From a virus, in the IMG/VR virus record IMGVR_UViG_3300042922_001469, positions 1-41,764 of that record: DNA of 41,764 nt. One strand, given 5' to 3'. This document shows, in pieces, positions 16,790 through 24,855 of the stretch (positions are counted from its first letter, which is position 1; every line of letters begins with the position of its first letter). The translations under genes were made by a program, and so were the position numbers. The notes beneath the pieces were generated by a model that had not been told where the DNA came from, did not search any database, and worked only from the letters and a program-made list of their open reading frames with translations.

Positions 16790-17360
16790 TTCCCGCTCCT
16801 ATGCTGGCTTTGCGCAGCGTCCTGGATACCGCGGCGCGAATGTTGGCCAGGACGAACTCGCGGTTCACGTCCTTGGCTGGTCGCAACCATGGATGAGCCG
16901 GCCGGGCTGGAATGTCCGGATACTTGCCGTAAAACGTGGAGCCGTCAGACTTGTTCTTCGTGTCGCGGGCGCGCAATGCGTTGCGTCGGCCGGACAGCTT
17001 GGACTTGTCGCGGTTGTTGGTGTGCTCACCGCCCACGGCGTTACTGTCTGCTCGACGGTATAGCGTGCCGCTGTACCCCTTCGTCCCGTACTCCAAGAAG
17101 CGGAGGTAGAAGAAGCGCTGGGTGTCACGCTTGCCCCGGATGCCGATCTCGGCGTTCAGGCCGCTCTTGGAGACGAACACCCTCAACGCAGCGGAAGCGG
17201 CGCCGGTGTCCTTCGGGATGAGTTGCCTCATCGTAGCCAAGATCTGGTCGGCACCTTCCCGCATCACGCCGACCAGCTCGTTATCCATCGTGGCGTGGAT
17301 GTTGCGCAAGGTTTTGCGTAACTTGAAATCGCCGGACATGCGCGACCGTCGGGCGGCCAT
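16782..17360 (-). CDS. HK97 gp10-like head-tail connector protein
   Basis: A 192-aa protein of the HK97 gp10 family. The core LVGVMREGADQILATMRQLIPKDTGAASAALRVF and the RFLEYGTKGY and IPARPAHPWLRPA blocks are diagnostic. A basic insert (residues 110-145, NNRDKSKLSGRRNALRARDT) makes it longer than the usual 120-150 aa. It sits at the head-tail joint or tail terminator in HK97-type virions. AGGAG is placed well before the ATG at 17360. Confidence 0.88.
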   Translation of the reverse strand: MAARRSRMSGDFKLRKTLRNIHATMDNELVGVMREGADQILATMRQLIPKDTGAASAALRVFVSKSGLNAEIGIRGKRDTQRFFYLRFLEYGTKGYSGTLYRRADSNAVGGEHTNNRDKSKLSGRRNALRARDTKNKSDGSTFYGKYPDIPARPAHPWLRPAKDVNREFVLANIRAAVSRTLRKASIGAGNE

Positions 17361-17363
17361 GGC

Positions 17364-17531
17364 TTACTCCTTGGCCTTGGCCGGCTTATCTGCCGGAGCA
17401 GCATCAGCCACTGGCGTCACCAGCCCGCGCTGAATGAGGTCGGCGCCGAGCTTGGCGTCGACCACGAACTCTTCGCCTTTTTCCCGATCGCCAGTGGCGC
17501 CTGACAAGGCGCCCAGTGCAATAACTTTCAT
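17364..17531 (-). CDS. Small connector-region protein, 55 aa
   Basis: A 55-aa protein starting MKVIALGALSGATGDREKGE and ending in an Ala/Pro/Lys tail (APADKPAKAKE). It has a GAGGG ribosome site and fits tightly between the H_T_join and gp10-like genes (TAA, then three bases to the next ATG). The N-terminal two thirds alternate strand-turn-helix (EEFVVDAKLGADLIQRGLVTPV), as in small phage proteins in head-tail cassettes. Function is unknown. Confidence 0.75.
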   Translation of the reverse strand: MKVIALGALSGATGDREKGEEFVVDAKLGADLIQRGLVTPVADAAPADKPAKAKE

Positions 17532-17541
17532 AAATTCACCC

Positions 17542-17874
17542 TCAAGGGTTGGGGACGTTTGAGCAGAGCAGCCGGAGCATACTGTGCTCGTTGTCGATCA
17601 GCGCGGCGCCGATCAGGTAGGTGGTGGTGATTCCTTTCGCCGTGTGCACGATGCGATTTCCTGCGACGGCATCGGCTCTTGGCCGGACGCGGATCTCGGC
17701 GGTGACCACAGCCTTCAGCTGCTCGGCCACCGGCGCAATTCGCCCAGTCGGGATGGTTATCTCAGCCCACAGTTTTCCAACCTCAGTCCAGACGACACTG
17801 AAGCCGCCAGAGCCGTTCGGGGTGCGCACCTCTTTATGGATGGCGCACCGGTGACGCATCGGGCCTGCTCTCAT
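17542..17874 (-). CDS. Head-tail joining / head closure protein
   Basis: A 110-aa protein of the Phage_H_T_join/SPP1 gp16-like family. It opens MRHRCAIHKEVRTPNGSGGFSVVWTEVGKLWAEI, with the strands AVVTAEIRVRPRADAVAGNRIVH following. Such proteins seal the portal-connector channel after DNA packaging. The start is in a TGATG overlap with the gp6-like gene; MRHRC five codons in is the usual family start and remains possible. Confidence 0.88.
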   Translation of the reverse strand: MRAGPMRHRCAIHKEVRTPNGSGGFSVVWTEVGKLWAEITIPTGRIAPVAEQLKAVVTAEIRVRPRADAVAGNRIVHTAKGITTTYLIGAALIDNEHSMLRLLCSNVPNP

Positions 17875-18173
17875 CAGAAACGCTTCCTTGGCCAGAGAAG
17901 TCGGTCAACGGCCAGCGGAACAGCCGATGAGATAGTGCCGATCACCACGGCCTCGCGGTTGGCGTACCAGTGCCCAACGAGCAGCAGTACCGCCTGCTCG
18001 ACGTCCGGGGTGAACGCCATTTGCTCAGGACCGGTCGGCGCCGATTCGACGAGCTCGCGATCACAGTGCATGGCCACGTGCGCCTTTGCGGCCTCGAGGT
18101 AACCGGTGATGATCGAATCCTCATCGTCGCCGTCTACTCGCAGATGGAGCTTCACGCGTGCCAGATCGATCAT
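17874..18173 (-). CDS. HK97 gp6-like head-tail adaptor
   Basis: A 99-aa helical protein with VKLHLRVDGDDEDSIITGYLEAAKAHVAMHCDREL near the N terminus and AVLLLVGHWYANREAV in the middle, the hallmarks of the gp6/QLRG connector family. Twelve or thirteen copies form a ring beneath the portal. Its ATG directly follows the TGA of the preceding small gene. Confidence 0.9.
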   Translation of the reverse strand: MIDLARVKLHLRVDGDDEDSIITGYLEAAKAHVAMHCDRELVESAPTGPEQMAFTPDVEQAVLLLVGHWYANREAVVIGTISSAVPLAVDRLLWPRKRF

Positions 18174-18362
18174 TCAGGTTGCCTTCGCTTTCTTGACCGA
18201 GGTCGGCTTCTCTTTTGGAGCGCCACCGGCTTCGACTTCCTCGGCCAAATCCATACTGATCAAAGCCTCGGCGATGTCATCCGTTACCGGGCGCTCCTCG
18301 AATTGATCGAAGTGACCGGCGTGATAGTGCGAGAACTGACGCAGAGCGCGAATCGTCTTCAT
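18174..18362 (-). CDS. Small protein between capsid and connector genes
   Basis: A 62-aa protein (MKTIRALRQFSHYHAGHF...) with a folded N-terminal half and a Lys/Pro-rich tail (KEKPTSVKKAKAT). Small genes with an N-terminal strand, an F-x-x-G-x-x-x-x-V/I motif and a Lys-rich tail are frequent between capsid and gp6 in HK97-type phages. No clear Shine-Dalgarno sequence is seen; translation may be coupled to the capsid gene across a hairpin. Role unknown. Confidence 0.65.
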   Translation of the reverse strand: MKTIRALRQFSHYHAGHFDQFEERPVTDDIAEALISMDLAEEVEAGGAPKEKPTSVKKAKAT

Positions 18363-18371
18363 GCTGTGATG

Positions 18372-18389
18372 GGGGCAGTTACCTGCCCC
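18372..18389 (-). other. Hairpin behind the major capsid gene
   Basis: GGGGCAG and CTGCCCC form a perfect 7-bp stem over a four-base loop (GTAA on the minus strand). No T tract follows, so it is not a standard terminator. It may protect the 3' end of capsid mRNA or reduce downstream expression. Confidence 0.5.
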
Positions 18390-18399
18390 GCTCCCGTGG

Positions 18400-19563
18400 T
18401 TATGCTGCAGGGGTGAAAGTGCCTTTGATGATCGCGGTCGGACGATAGTGGGTCACCGCCAAACGTTCTTCGCACAGGATGGTCAGCATGTTCTTCACAA
18501 AGTTGTCGCGATCCTGGTTGCTGATTTCGATGGTCGCGTCCATGCGGTCCCAGATTTGCGATGCCAGGTCGAAGCCGCCGACGGTGAAGGTGCCTTGTGC
18601 CTGGGCCTTGGTCGCCACCACCGGCAGCCCCCACATGACTTTGGCCGCGAAGGCGGCCGGGCCACCGAAGATGTAGCGACCGTCGGCGTCTTTCAACAGC
18701 GCGATCGCGTGCCAATCACGCGGGTTCAAAATCAGTCCGGACGCTTCGAACTCGGACTCGCTAGTTTGGAAGATTGCATGGGCAATCTGGTCTGCGCGGG
18801 TGTCACCGGCCGCATTGAGCGCGACGTCGTAGGCGCTGGCCACTTGGTTCAAACCGATCAGGTTATCGCCGGTACCGTCACCGTTGAGCAACTGACCTTC
18901 TTCGACCAGATCCAGACCGAACAGCAGGCGACCGTTTACGTAGGACTCGAGCATCGGCGCATCGTCCATGATCTGGCGCGAGGCTTGAATCCAGTGGGCG
19001 ATGGTTTTGACGTTGGCCGTTTCCTTCGTGAAGGTCAGCTGCGACTCCGGCTTGAGCGCGCCTTCAGCCACCGGTGCGGCGCTGTTGGTGAATACGTTTT
19101 CGCGCACGTACTCGATGGCATTGGAGGTGGTCCGGCCCTGCGCCAGCAAGTCACGGATAGTGAGACGACGCAGGCCAGGCATCAGGATGCCGGCGTTCTG
19201 CTGCGGCTGGACCAGTGCGCCTGCCGAAGCAGCGCCAGCGCCCAAGGCTTTGCTGAAGCTTTTCACGTCAACCTTGCCGGACGTGGAACCGTTCCAGCCT
19301 TTTTTGAGGTCTTCGGCGGCACGTTCGGCAAACGACTTTTTGGTTTCCGGGTTGTCGAGGTTGCCGGTAGCGAGCTTCGATTCGAGATCGAACAGACGAG
19401 TGCCGGCGGTTTTCAGTTCGTCCTGGACGGTTTGCAAATCGGTCTGCAGCTTTTTGCTGATCTCGCCGGTGCTGCTGATTTCTTTCTTCTGCGCATCGAA
19501 CAGTTCGGTCATGTTCTTCTGCGCGTCTTCGATCGCCTTTTGGATTTGGGCCAATTCGGACAT
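18400..19563 (-). CDS. HK97-fold major capsid protein with delta domain
   Basis: A 387-aa coat protein that aligns by eye along its whole length with HK97 gp5. Residues 1-105 are a coiled delta (scaffold) domain. The expected protease cut is after Lys105 (SFSK/ALGAG, matching HK97 K103/S104). The crosslinking Lys of HK97 (K169) corresponds to Lys171 in ALKPES, the Asn (N356) to Asn359 in VKNML, and the catalytic Glu (E363) to Glu366 in CEER. All three are present, so covalent chainmail is expected. The protease gene ends 3 bp upstream. Confidence 0.97.
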   Translation of the reverse strand: MSELAQIQKAIEDAQKNMTELFDAQKKEISSTGEISKKLQTDLQTVQDELKTAGTRLFDLESKLATGNLDNPETKKSFAERAAEDLKKGWNGSTSGKVDVKSFSKALGAGAASAGALVQPQQNAGILMPGLRRLTIRDLLAQGRTTSNAIEYVRENVFTNSAAPVAEGALKPESQLTFTKETANVKTIAHWIQASRQIMDDAPMLESYVNGRLLFGLDLVEEGQLLNGDGTGDNLIGLNQVASAYDVALNAAGDTRADQIAHAIFQTSESEFEASGLILNPRDWHAIALLKDADGRYIFGGPAAFAAKVMWGLPVVATKAQAQGTFTVGGFDLASQIWDRMDATIEISNQDRDNFVKNMLTILCEERLAVTHYRPTAIIKGTFTPAA

Positions 19564-19566
19564 GGT

Positions 19567-20229
19567 TTATTTTCCTACAGATGGGAAGGACTTGATGCGC
19601 TGCAAGAGCGCGGTGATTTCGCCACCTTCGGAATCACTCCGAACTGCGGACTTGAACCGGGCGATGAAGCCCAGGGCTTGCGACTTCGAAAGCCCAGCCG
19701 AATCCCTCAGCCAGTGCTCTACGTCGCGAATCGTGGTGATCGATTCCATGCTCTTCATGGACTCGATAGTCGCCTGCTCATTTGCAGGGAATGTGCAGAT
19801 GCTGATCTCTCGCAGGGCCTGCACGTTGTTGAACGCACGGCCGGTGTCGATGATGGTGTAATCGTCCTTCATGACAGTGAAGCCAACCGACAGCCCTTCA
19901 ACCGTCTTGTGCTCCATGGCGGCGCGCAAGTCGTTGGATACGGAAAGGCCCGGGGTCAATTCGCCAACAACGATGAGTCCCTTGCTGTCCTCCTCCAGGC
20001 TCTGCCACTTCCCGACGGGCATCTCCCATGTCTGGTGGTTGAAGAACATCCCTACCTGTCGGCTTTGAGAGGACAAGGCCTTCTTGTAGGCGCCGGGCTT
20101 GATGATGTCGCCGTCAGAGTCGATCACATCAAAGACACTGGCGTACCCCTCGAACACCCCAACTTTGCCGTCGGAGGAAAACTTGATTTCGGTCTCGGTA
20201 AAGGCCAGAGTCTTTTGAATATTTGACAT
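19567..20229 (-). CDS. Prohead protease (HK97 gp4-like)
   Basis: A 220-aa U35-family serine protease that removes the capsid delta domain and then itself. Landmarks are FEGYASVFDVIDSDGDIIKPGAY (residues 26-50), the catalytic His in GMFFNHQTWEMPVG (about residue 64) and the catalytic Ser in VEGLSVGFTV (about residue 115). The C-terminal 60 residues are a helical tail that probably targets it to the prohead. GGAG lies 7 bases before the ATG. The portal-protease-capsid order is that of HK97. Confidence 0.95.
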   Translation of the reverse strand: MSNIQKTLAFTETEIKFSSDGKVGVFEGYASVFDVIDSDGDIIKPGAYKKALSSQSRQVGMFFNHQTWEMPVGKWQSLEEDSKGLIVVGELTPGLSVSNDLRAAMEHKTVEGLSVGFTVMKDDYTIIDTGRAFNNVQALREISICTFPANEQATIESMKSMESITTIRDVEHWLRDSAGLSKSQALGFIARFKSAVRSDSEGGEITALLQRIKSFPSVGK

Positions 20230-20242
20230 GGGGTAGCTCCAG

Positions 20243-20271
20243 AAAAACTAAACCCCGCTAGGTGCGGGGTT
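20243..20271 (-). terminator. Terminator overlapping the 3' end of the portal gene
   Basis: On the minus strand AACCCCGC and GCGGGGTT (20264-20271 with 20251-20258) form an 8-bp stem followed by TAGTTTTT. The stem codes the last residues of portal (NPAPSGV) and the portal TAG lies in the T tract. Confidence 0.72.
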
Positions 20272-21519
20272 CGTTTGGCCAAGTTGGGTAAGCGGCACGT
20301 TCTGAGACTGCCGGGTTGCGACATCACCACCAGGCAGTGGTGGCCGGTTATCAATGCGGCGTCCTTCGTTGATCGTTAGAAGCCCCGTGTCCACTTTGGT
20401 CTTCATGTAATTCGCCCGCGCAGTCGAGTCACCACTCAACAATCCGTCGCGGTTGTGCTCGGCGTGGATTCGCCCAAGGTCTGCCGGTTTGACAAGCCAT
20501 CGCAGGATGCACCCCTCCCAGATCTCGAGGTATGCGTCGAGGCTGTACTGGAGGAATCCAAGGTTCTGCTGCTCAATGCCTGATCCCCAGCTTGTGGACT
20601 TTTCAACGTCGCCCACCAGGTGCGGTGGCACGCCGAAGAAACGGGCCAACTCGCTGACCTGGAACTTGCGGGCAGCCATCGTTTCGGCGTCTTGAGGGCT
20701 CACGCCGATGGGCTGGGTCGTAAACCCGCCCTCCAAGATCCATAGGCGTTTCTTTACCGGGCCGCCGGCGATCTCCTTGAAGTTGGCCTCTGTCTGGTTG
20801 CGCTGCTCAGAGGTGAGCAACTTCCCATCGCCCGTCATGAGCAACTGAGGCGATTTCGCGCCATTGGCGTAGAAGTCGCGCTGCTGATCCTCCATCGCTA
20901 CAGCGACGCTCGCTGTCTTGGCGGCGAAGGCGATCGGCGAGAGGCCGACCAGACCGTTGAAGCCGAAGCCCTTGAGATGGAATATGTCGGCTTGCTTGAA
21001 GTCGGCGTACTCGGTATCCCTTCGGTACCGGTAAACGATTCGCTTCCCCTCAAGGCGAACGTCCATGTTCACCGACATCAAAGGCACAAGGCTGATGACA
21101 TCACCGACGCCGTTGCGCTCGATCAGGGCATACGCATTGCCGTAGTAGCAAAGCTGCATGGTCATTGCGACGCGAAAGTCGAAGGCCGTCATGAAATCGT
21201 TTGGTCGGTACTTCAACAGTCTGGCCAGCGGTTGGTCCAATCCCACCTTGGTCCGGTCCTCCCCTTTCGTTTCGAACACGTCCAATGGCATGCACGCGGT
21301 GACGCTGGAGATAAGCCGAACACAGGCGAAGACTGTAGCAATTTGCAGGGAGCGCTCGTCCGTTACAGCCGAGTCGCCGACCTGGCCTGTGGCGGATACT
21401 GGCCCCGTTTGCGATCCCTTGTCTGGAGTCGACAAGCGACCGCCGACAAAGAAGCTCGCCAAGCGCGCCCAGAATGGGCTGCGGGTGCGCAGGTCAATGC
21501 TGTAGTCGGTATCTGCCAT
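20248..21519 (-). CDS. Portal protein (HK97 gp3-like)
   Basis: A 423-aa portal of the Phage_portal HK97 type. Typical blocks include VFACVRLISSVTACMPLDV, LLKYRPNDFMTAFDFR, GNAYALIERN, FHLKGFGFNGLVGLSPIA, and RFFGVPPHLVGD...SWGSGIEQQNLGF. The Pro-rich C-terminal tail is normal for portals. A ring of 12 sits at one capsid vertex and is the DNA channel. The ATG shares bases with the TAA of the large terminase (TAATG). Confidence 0.96.
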   Translation of the reverse strand: MADTDYSIDLRTRSPFWARLASFFVGGRLSTPDKGSQTGPVSATGQVGDSAVTDERSLQIATVFACVRLISSVTACMPLDVFETKGEDRTKVGLDQPLARLLKYRPNDFMTAFDFRVAMTMQLCYYGNAYALIERNGVGDVISLVPLMSVNMDVRLEGKRIVYRYRRDTEYADFKQADIFHLKGFGFNGLVGLSPIAFAAKTASVAVAMEDQQRDFYANGAKSPQLLMTGDGKLLTSEQRNQTEANFKEIAGGPVKKRLWILEGGFTTQPIGVSPQDAETMAARKFQVSELARFFGVPPHLVGDVEKSTSWGSGIEQQNLGFLQYSLDAYLEIWEGCILRWLVKPADLGRIHAEHNRDGLLSGDSTARANYMKTKVDTGLLTINEGRRIDNRPPLPGGDVATRQSQNVPLTQLGQTNPAPSGV

Positions 21520-23306
21520 TACATGCTCATCGGTCGATTGAGGAAGTCATCAAGGTTTTGCGTCACGGTTCTTTGCTCTGCTGCACCCACGGCCATAGCC
21601 AAGGCAACTGCGCCGTCGATCCGGCCAGTTCGTTTTCGCTTCGAAAAGCATCTGTTTTCCTGAGCGTCTGCCTCCATCACGGCTGACGCGACGTTCCAGG
21701 TCAGGCATGGATTTTCCAATACCTGAATCTGCCCGGTGAGGATCAGGTCCTCCACCAGGTCAATCGAGTGGGTCATCCAGAGGTTCGACTCGCGCGCCGG
21801 CCGGAAACCTTGTCCATGGGGGACCAGGTTCAGCTCAATCCCCTGAGCCTCCAGTTCTATCTCCAGATAGGTCATGTGGTACGGGTCAAAGGCCAGCGCC
21901 TTTATGTCGTACTTCGCGGCGAGCTCGCCTAGGCGCTTAGCGACGAAGGCATAGTTGATTGCCTTCCCCGGCGGTGCGTGGATGTGTCCATCTTCAAGCC
22001 AGACGTCATACGGGACGCCATCGATCGCGGCGCGGTCGAGCATCGTGTCCTTGGGCGTCCAGAACTCAGCGATTGATTTCCCTTGTTCCGGAAAGTACAG
22101 GTTCAGCGCCGTGAGGTCGCGCTTGCCTGAAAGGTCGAGTCCCGCATAGCAGGCTTCGCCGGCCAGCTTCTCGGGGTCAAACTTCGCACAGCAAGACAAC
22201 CAGGTGTCGATATCAACCCATGGGTTTGCTGCGTCCACCCACTGACAGAAATTCAGGCGGCGGACAGTGCTCGCTTTGGCCGGCATACCCTTCGCATCGG
22301 TCACCTGCTCACGCAGATACTTCGGCTGAAATGTGTGGCCCAGCGATGGGTTGGCCTTGCCCCAGCACTTCTCATCCTTGAACGGATCGTCGCCTTTATC
22401 CAGCGAACAGATGAAGGCAAAGAAACCGTCGTTGAAGTGCCGGTGCCGCTTGGTCACACCCTTGGCACCAGCCTCGCACACGTTCACGCCGAGCTGGTGA
22501 TAGCTGTAGCAAACCGAATTACGGTCGTGCCCGCTGTTGGTGATCATCAAGATCAAAGCCTGGCGCCGGCCCTTGGTGCCCGCCCGCATGAACTCGACGG
22601 TCTTGTTGTTCTTGTGTTCGTGGACCTCGTCGATCAGAGCGCAATGCGGACGCGGACCAGACTGCCCATCGTCGGAGCTGATCGGGCGAAAGAACGATCC
22701 GGTTGCCAGGTAGGCCAAGTTCCAGACCTTCTCATCTCGGCCCGACTTCTTGATTTTCTTCATCAGCGCCGGCGACTGATCGACCATCGCCACCGCATCC
22801 CGGAACAGGATCATTGCCTGATCGCGCTTCGTTGCTGCGGCATAGACCTCAGCGCGCGGCTCGTTGTCTGAGGTCAGGCAGTAGAGCCCGATGCCTGCTG
22901 CCAGCGGCGACTTGCCAGAGCCTTTTCCCGACTCGATGTACACGGTGCGGAATCGCCGGAAGCCGTCGGGAGCCATCCAGCCAAATATCGAACCGACGAT
23001 GAACGCCTGCCAAGGCAGCAAAACGAACGGCAAACCTTCGTGCTCGCCGCCGTTGAGCTTCAGCACTGTCTTGAAATACCGGATAGCCCGGTTGGCTTTT
23101 TCGAGATCCCAGGTCAGCCCGCGCTTCGGCCCATCTTCAAGGTCTCGCAAGTGGCGACCACAGGCGTTTCGTATATCTGGACCGGCCAACACCTTGCCGG
23201 CGTAAACCTCCTGAGCCCAAGCCGTTACTGGGTCGACCGCATAGGAAACCTTCTTGACCTCAATTGAAGAACTCGTCTTCCGGGTCTTTGCTTGGAGGTT
23301 CGCCAA
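21519..23306 (-). CDS. Terminase large subunit
   Basis: A 595-aa packaging motor of the HK97/P27-associated type. The ATPase domain has Walker A ESGKGSGKSP (about residue 126) and Walker B CALIDEVHEH (about residue 223), with coupling motif LILMITNSG. The nuclease domain starts with AGLDLSGKRDLTAL (about residue 391) and includes ALAFDPYHM. The only good open-frame start is the TTG at 23306, which overlaps the small subunit by 47 bp; an ATT start nearer the small-subunit stop is the alternative. It cuts concatemers and pumps DNA through the portal. Confidence 0.95.
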   Translation of the reverse strand: MANLQAKTRKTSSSIEVKKVSYAVDPVTAWAQEVYAGKVLAGPDIRNACGRHLRDLEDGPKRGLTWDLEKANRAIRYFKTVLKLNGGEHEGLPFVLLPWQAFIVGSIFGWMAPDGFRRFRTVYIESGKGSGKSPLAAGIGLYCLTSDNEPRAEVYAAATKRDQAMILFRDAVAMVDQSPALMKKIKKSGRDEKVWNLAYLATGSFFRPISSDDGQSGPRPHCALIDEVHEHKNNKTVEFMRAGTKGRRQALILMITNSGHDRNSVCYSYHQLGVNVCEAGAKGVTKRHRHFNDGFFAFICSLDKGDDPFKDEKCWGKANPSLGHTFQPKYLREQVTDAKGMPAKASTVRRLNFCQWVDAANPWVDIDTWLSCCAKFDPEKLAGEACYAGLDLSGKRDLTALNLYFPEQGKSIAEFWTPKDTMLDRAAIDGVPYDVWLEDGHIHAPPGKAINYAFVAKRLGELAAKYDIKALAFDPYHMTYLEIELEAQGIELNLVPHGQGFRPARESNLWMTHSIDLVEDLILTGQIQVLENPCLTWNVASAVMEADAQENRCFSKRKRTGRIDGAVALAMAVGAAEQRTVTQNLDDFLNRPMSM

Positions 23307-23718
23307 TGGCCTTGACCTTGGATCGGGCGGCGGGTGTCATGCCGAAATGGGTAAGGTAAGAGAGCAGCCGGCGGTCGGCGTCAGCCGCCATCGCGACGGC
23401 CGGGTGCGCTTTTATAAGCCCGGCATCGGTCGAATAGGTATGGCCCTCTTCGGAAATAACTTTGGTCAGGCGGCGAACCTCGGCGGCGACTTCGCATAGC
23501 CGCTCAAGCGTTTGCAAATCGGCTTCAGTGAGCACGCCCATCGACGCGGCGAGCGGGCAGAATATTTTCCACACCGCCTGGCCCTCGGCCGTCATCGAGG
23601 CGGGCGCCGACTGATATGATGCGACCGCGAGCTGAGGCTCCCGCTTGTTTTCCCGACTGGCACGCAAAGTGCCGGTGACCTTTTTTTGGGTCGTCGGGGC
23701 GGGGGTTCTTCCCTTCAA
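23260..23718 (-). CDS. Terminase small subunit (P27 family)
   Basis: A 152-aa DNA-recognition subunit. The N terminus KGRTPAPTTQKKVTGTLRASRENKREPQ is the P27-family signature, followed by LPLAASM-like ICPLAASMGVLTEADLQTLERLCEVAAEVR and a C terminus TPAARSKVKAIG. The start is taken as TTG at 23718, with GGAG 8 bases upstream. A longer frame from 23829 would add about 37 residues unlike the family. The start codon follows a run of eight T on the coding strand. Confidence 0.9.
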   Translation of the reverse strand: MKGRTPAPTTQKKVTGTLRASRENKREPQLAVASYQSAPASMTAEGQAVWKIFCPLAASMGVLTEADLQTLERLCEVAAEVRRLTKVISEEGHTYSTDAGLIKAHPAVAMAADADRRLLSYLTHFGMTPAARSKVKAIGEPPSKDPEDEFFN

Positions 23719-23862
23719 AAAAAACTCTCCAATTCTGGCTTTTTGCGTAAAGAGGGTCGAGGGCGGTCCTATGTGGGGAAATCCTGAACTTTTCCCCTCC
23801 CCCCATGGGGCAGTGACGTGCCGCACCATTCCGAGGCGTCATCGCCGAGATTCATTTTCGTT
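23719..23862 (-). other. Non-coding gap between HNH and terS, candidate cos region
   Basis: No gene is seen in these 144 bases. They contain a 7-bp hairpin GGGGAAA/TTTCCCC (23775-23781 with 23791-23797) and C/G runs around 23794-23810. In HK97-type phages the cos cleavage site lies near the HNH and small terminase genes, so this is the best place to look for it. The cut positions cannot be read from sequence alone. Confidence 0.3.
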
Positions 23863-24183
23863 TCACCGCTTCGACCGATTCCAATGATGGTTAGGGTCGA
23901 TGGGCAATCCGTTCACGTCACAGCCGACCACAACACCTGACTTCTCTTCTCTCTGCTTGGCGCTGTCGTGGCAGAGCTTGCACAGGCTTTGCAGGTTCGT
24001 CCCATCGAAGAACAGAGTGACGTCGCCACGGTGCGGCTTGACGTGGTCGGCGATGATTGCGGCGACAGTCCTTCCCTGCGATGCACAACGACGACACAGC
24101 GGCTCAGCCTGAAACTGTGCCCAACGGAGCCTGTACCACTCTTTGGTCTTGTACAGGTGGTGCCACGGTGAGGTATTAGCCAC
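23863..24183 (-). CDS. HNH endonuclease next to terminase
   Basis: A 106-aa HNH nuclease. The zinc pair CRRC (about residue 39) is followed by IADHVKPHRGDVTLFFDGTNLQSLCKLCHDSAK, giving D-H, central N and the second C-x-x-C-H. The start is GTG at 24183, which shares bases with the TAG of the upstream gene (TAGTG). A longer frame to 24246 lacks support. Phages with HK97-type terminases commonly place such an HNH gene beside terS, where it is needed for cos cutting during packaging. Confidence 0.92.
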   Translation of the reverse strand: MANTSPWHHLYKTKEWYRLRWAQFQAEPLCRRCASQGRTVAAIIADHVKPHRGDVTLFFDGTNLQSLCKLCHDSAKQREEKSGVVVGCDVNGLPIDPNHHWNRSKR

Positions 24184-24410
24184 TACCAGCCCCCTGCCAT
24201 CTTGGCGCCTACCGCTACACCAATGAGGAAAACCAGCCCGACCCACAATGACCCAGCACTCGGCATCACCGGTGCGTTAGGATTGCGCAGCGGTGGCGAC
24301 GGAGGCATCAGCGACCGTCGGCAGGATTCGCACATCAGGCCGCTACCGTAGTACGGCACCGCCTCTGTCTTGATGTGATGACAACGTGCGCAATCAAAGG
24401 TGTGGCCCAT
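24183..24410 (-). CDS. Small zinc-ribbon membrane protein
   Basis: A 75-aa protein. Two Cys pairs, CARC near residue 8 and CESC near residue 28, should bind one zinc. A C-terminal hydrophobic helix (SLWVGLVFLIGVAVGAKMAGGW) would anchor it in a membrane. ATG at 24410 has GGAG 8 bases upstream. It ends in an overlap with the HNH start. Function is unknown. Confidence 0.72.
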   Translation of the reverse strand: MGHTFDCARCHHIKTEAVPYYGSGLMCESCRRSLMPPSPPLRNPNAPVMPSAGSLWVGLVFLIGVAVGAKMAGGW

Positions 24411-24412
24411 GA

Positions 24413-24589
24413 TCACGACTCCAGCGAAAGCTTGATCGAGGCAAGGATCACACCGAGAGCCGCTGCCGGTGAGGACTTGGCGATCTCGATTACCTGAGCT
24501 TCGACGCGCGCAACCTTCGCCTGTTCATCGGCAGGCATGTCACTGACCATGCCCTTGATCTGGTAATACTCGGCGCTGATGGTGCTCAT
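24413..24589 (-). CDS. Small helical protein, 58 aa
   Basis: A 58-aa protein (MSTISAEYYQIKGMVSDMP...) predicted wholly helical, ending IKLSLES. AGGA lies 9 bases before the ATG at 24589. Longer open frame to 24790 runs over the divergent plus-strand gene and is rejected. It starts back to back with that gene (about 70 bp between starts), so the two may share a control region. Function is unknown. Confidence 0.68.
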   Translation of the reverse strand: MSTISAEYYQIKGMVSDMPADEQAKVARVEAQVIEIAKSSPAAALGVILASIKLSLES

Positions 24590-24659
24590 GATTAAAGTCC
24601 TGATGAATCGGGTTTCGGCGTATGGTTGGGGGTGACACTCACTTGCAAGGAGCTCCGCA

Positions 24660-24848
24660 ATGACCGATCGAACCGATGAACAATTGATCGTCCAGGCCGC
24701 ACGTGAATGGGCTGCCCGATCTAACAAAGACGCGGAAACGGTTGTGGGCGGTGCCCAGGAAGTGATGGCGGCATTGAAGGACAAACTCACTCCGATCCAG
24801 TACGAGAACGCGTTGAGCGACTTGCTTCGTCAGTACAACAATCAGTAG
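24660..24848 (+). CDS. Plus-strand 62-aa protein within the late region
   Basis: A 62-aa acidic helical protein (MTDRTDEQLIVQAAREWAARSNKDAE..., ending LSDLLRQYNNQ). AAGGAG is 7 bases from the ATG. It points against the late genes and is divergent from the 58-aa gene and convergent with the coiled-coil membrane gene. A repeated palindrome begins 8 bp after its stop. Small reverse genes of this kind are often lysogeny-expressed cargo. Family not recognised. Confidence 0.65.
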   Translation: MTDRTDEQLIVQAAREWAARSNKDAETVVGGAQEVMAALKDKLTPIQYENALSDLLRQYNNQ

Positions 24849-24855
24849 CCGGATG

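Noticed and set aside
18448-20226. 592-codon plus-strand frame opposite capsid and protease
   Set aside because: The opposite strand matches HK97 gp5 and gp4 throughout; this frame is a by-product of codon bias.
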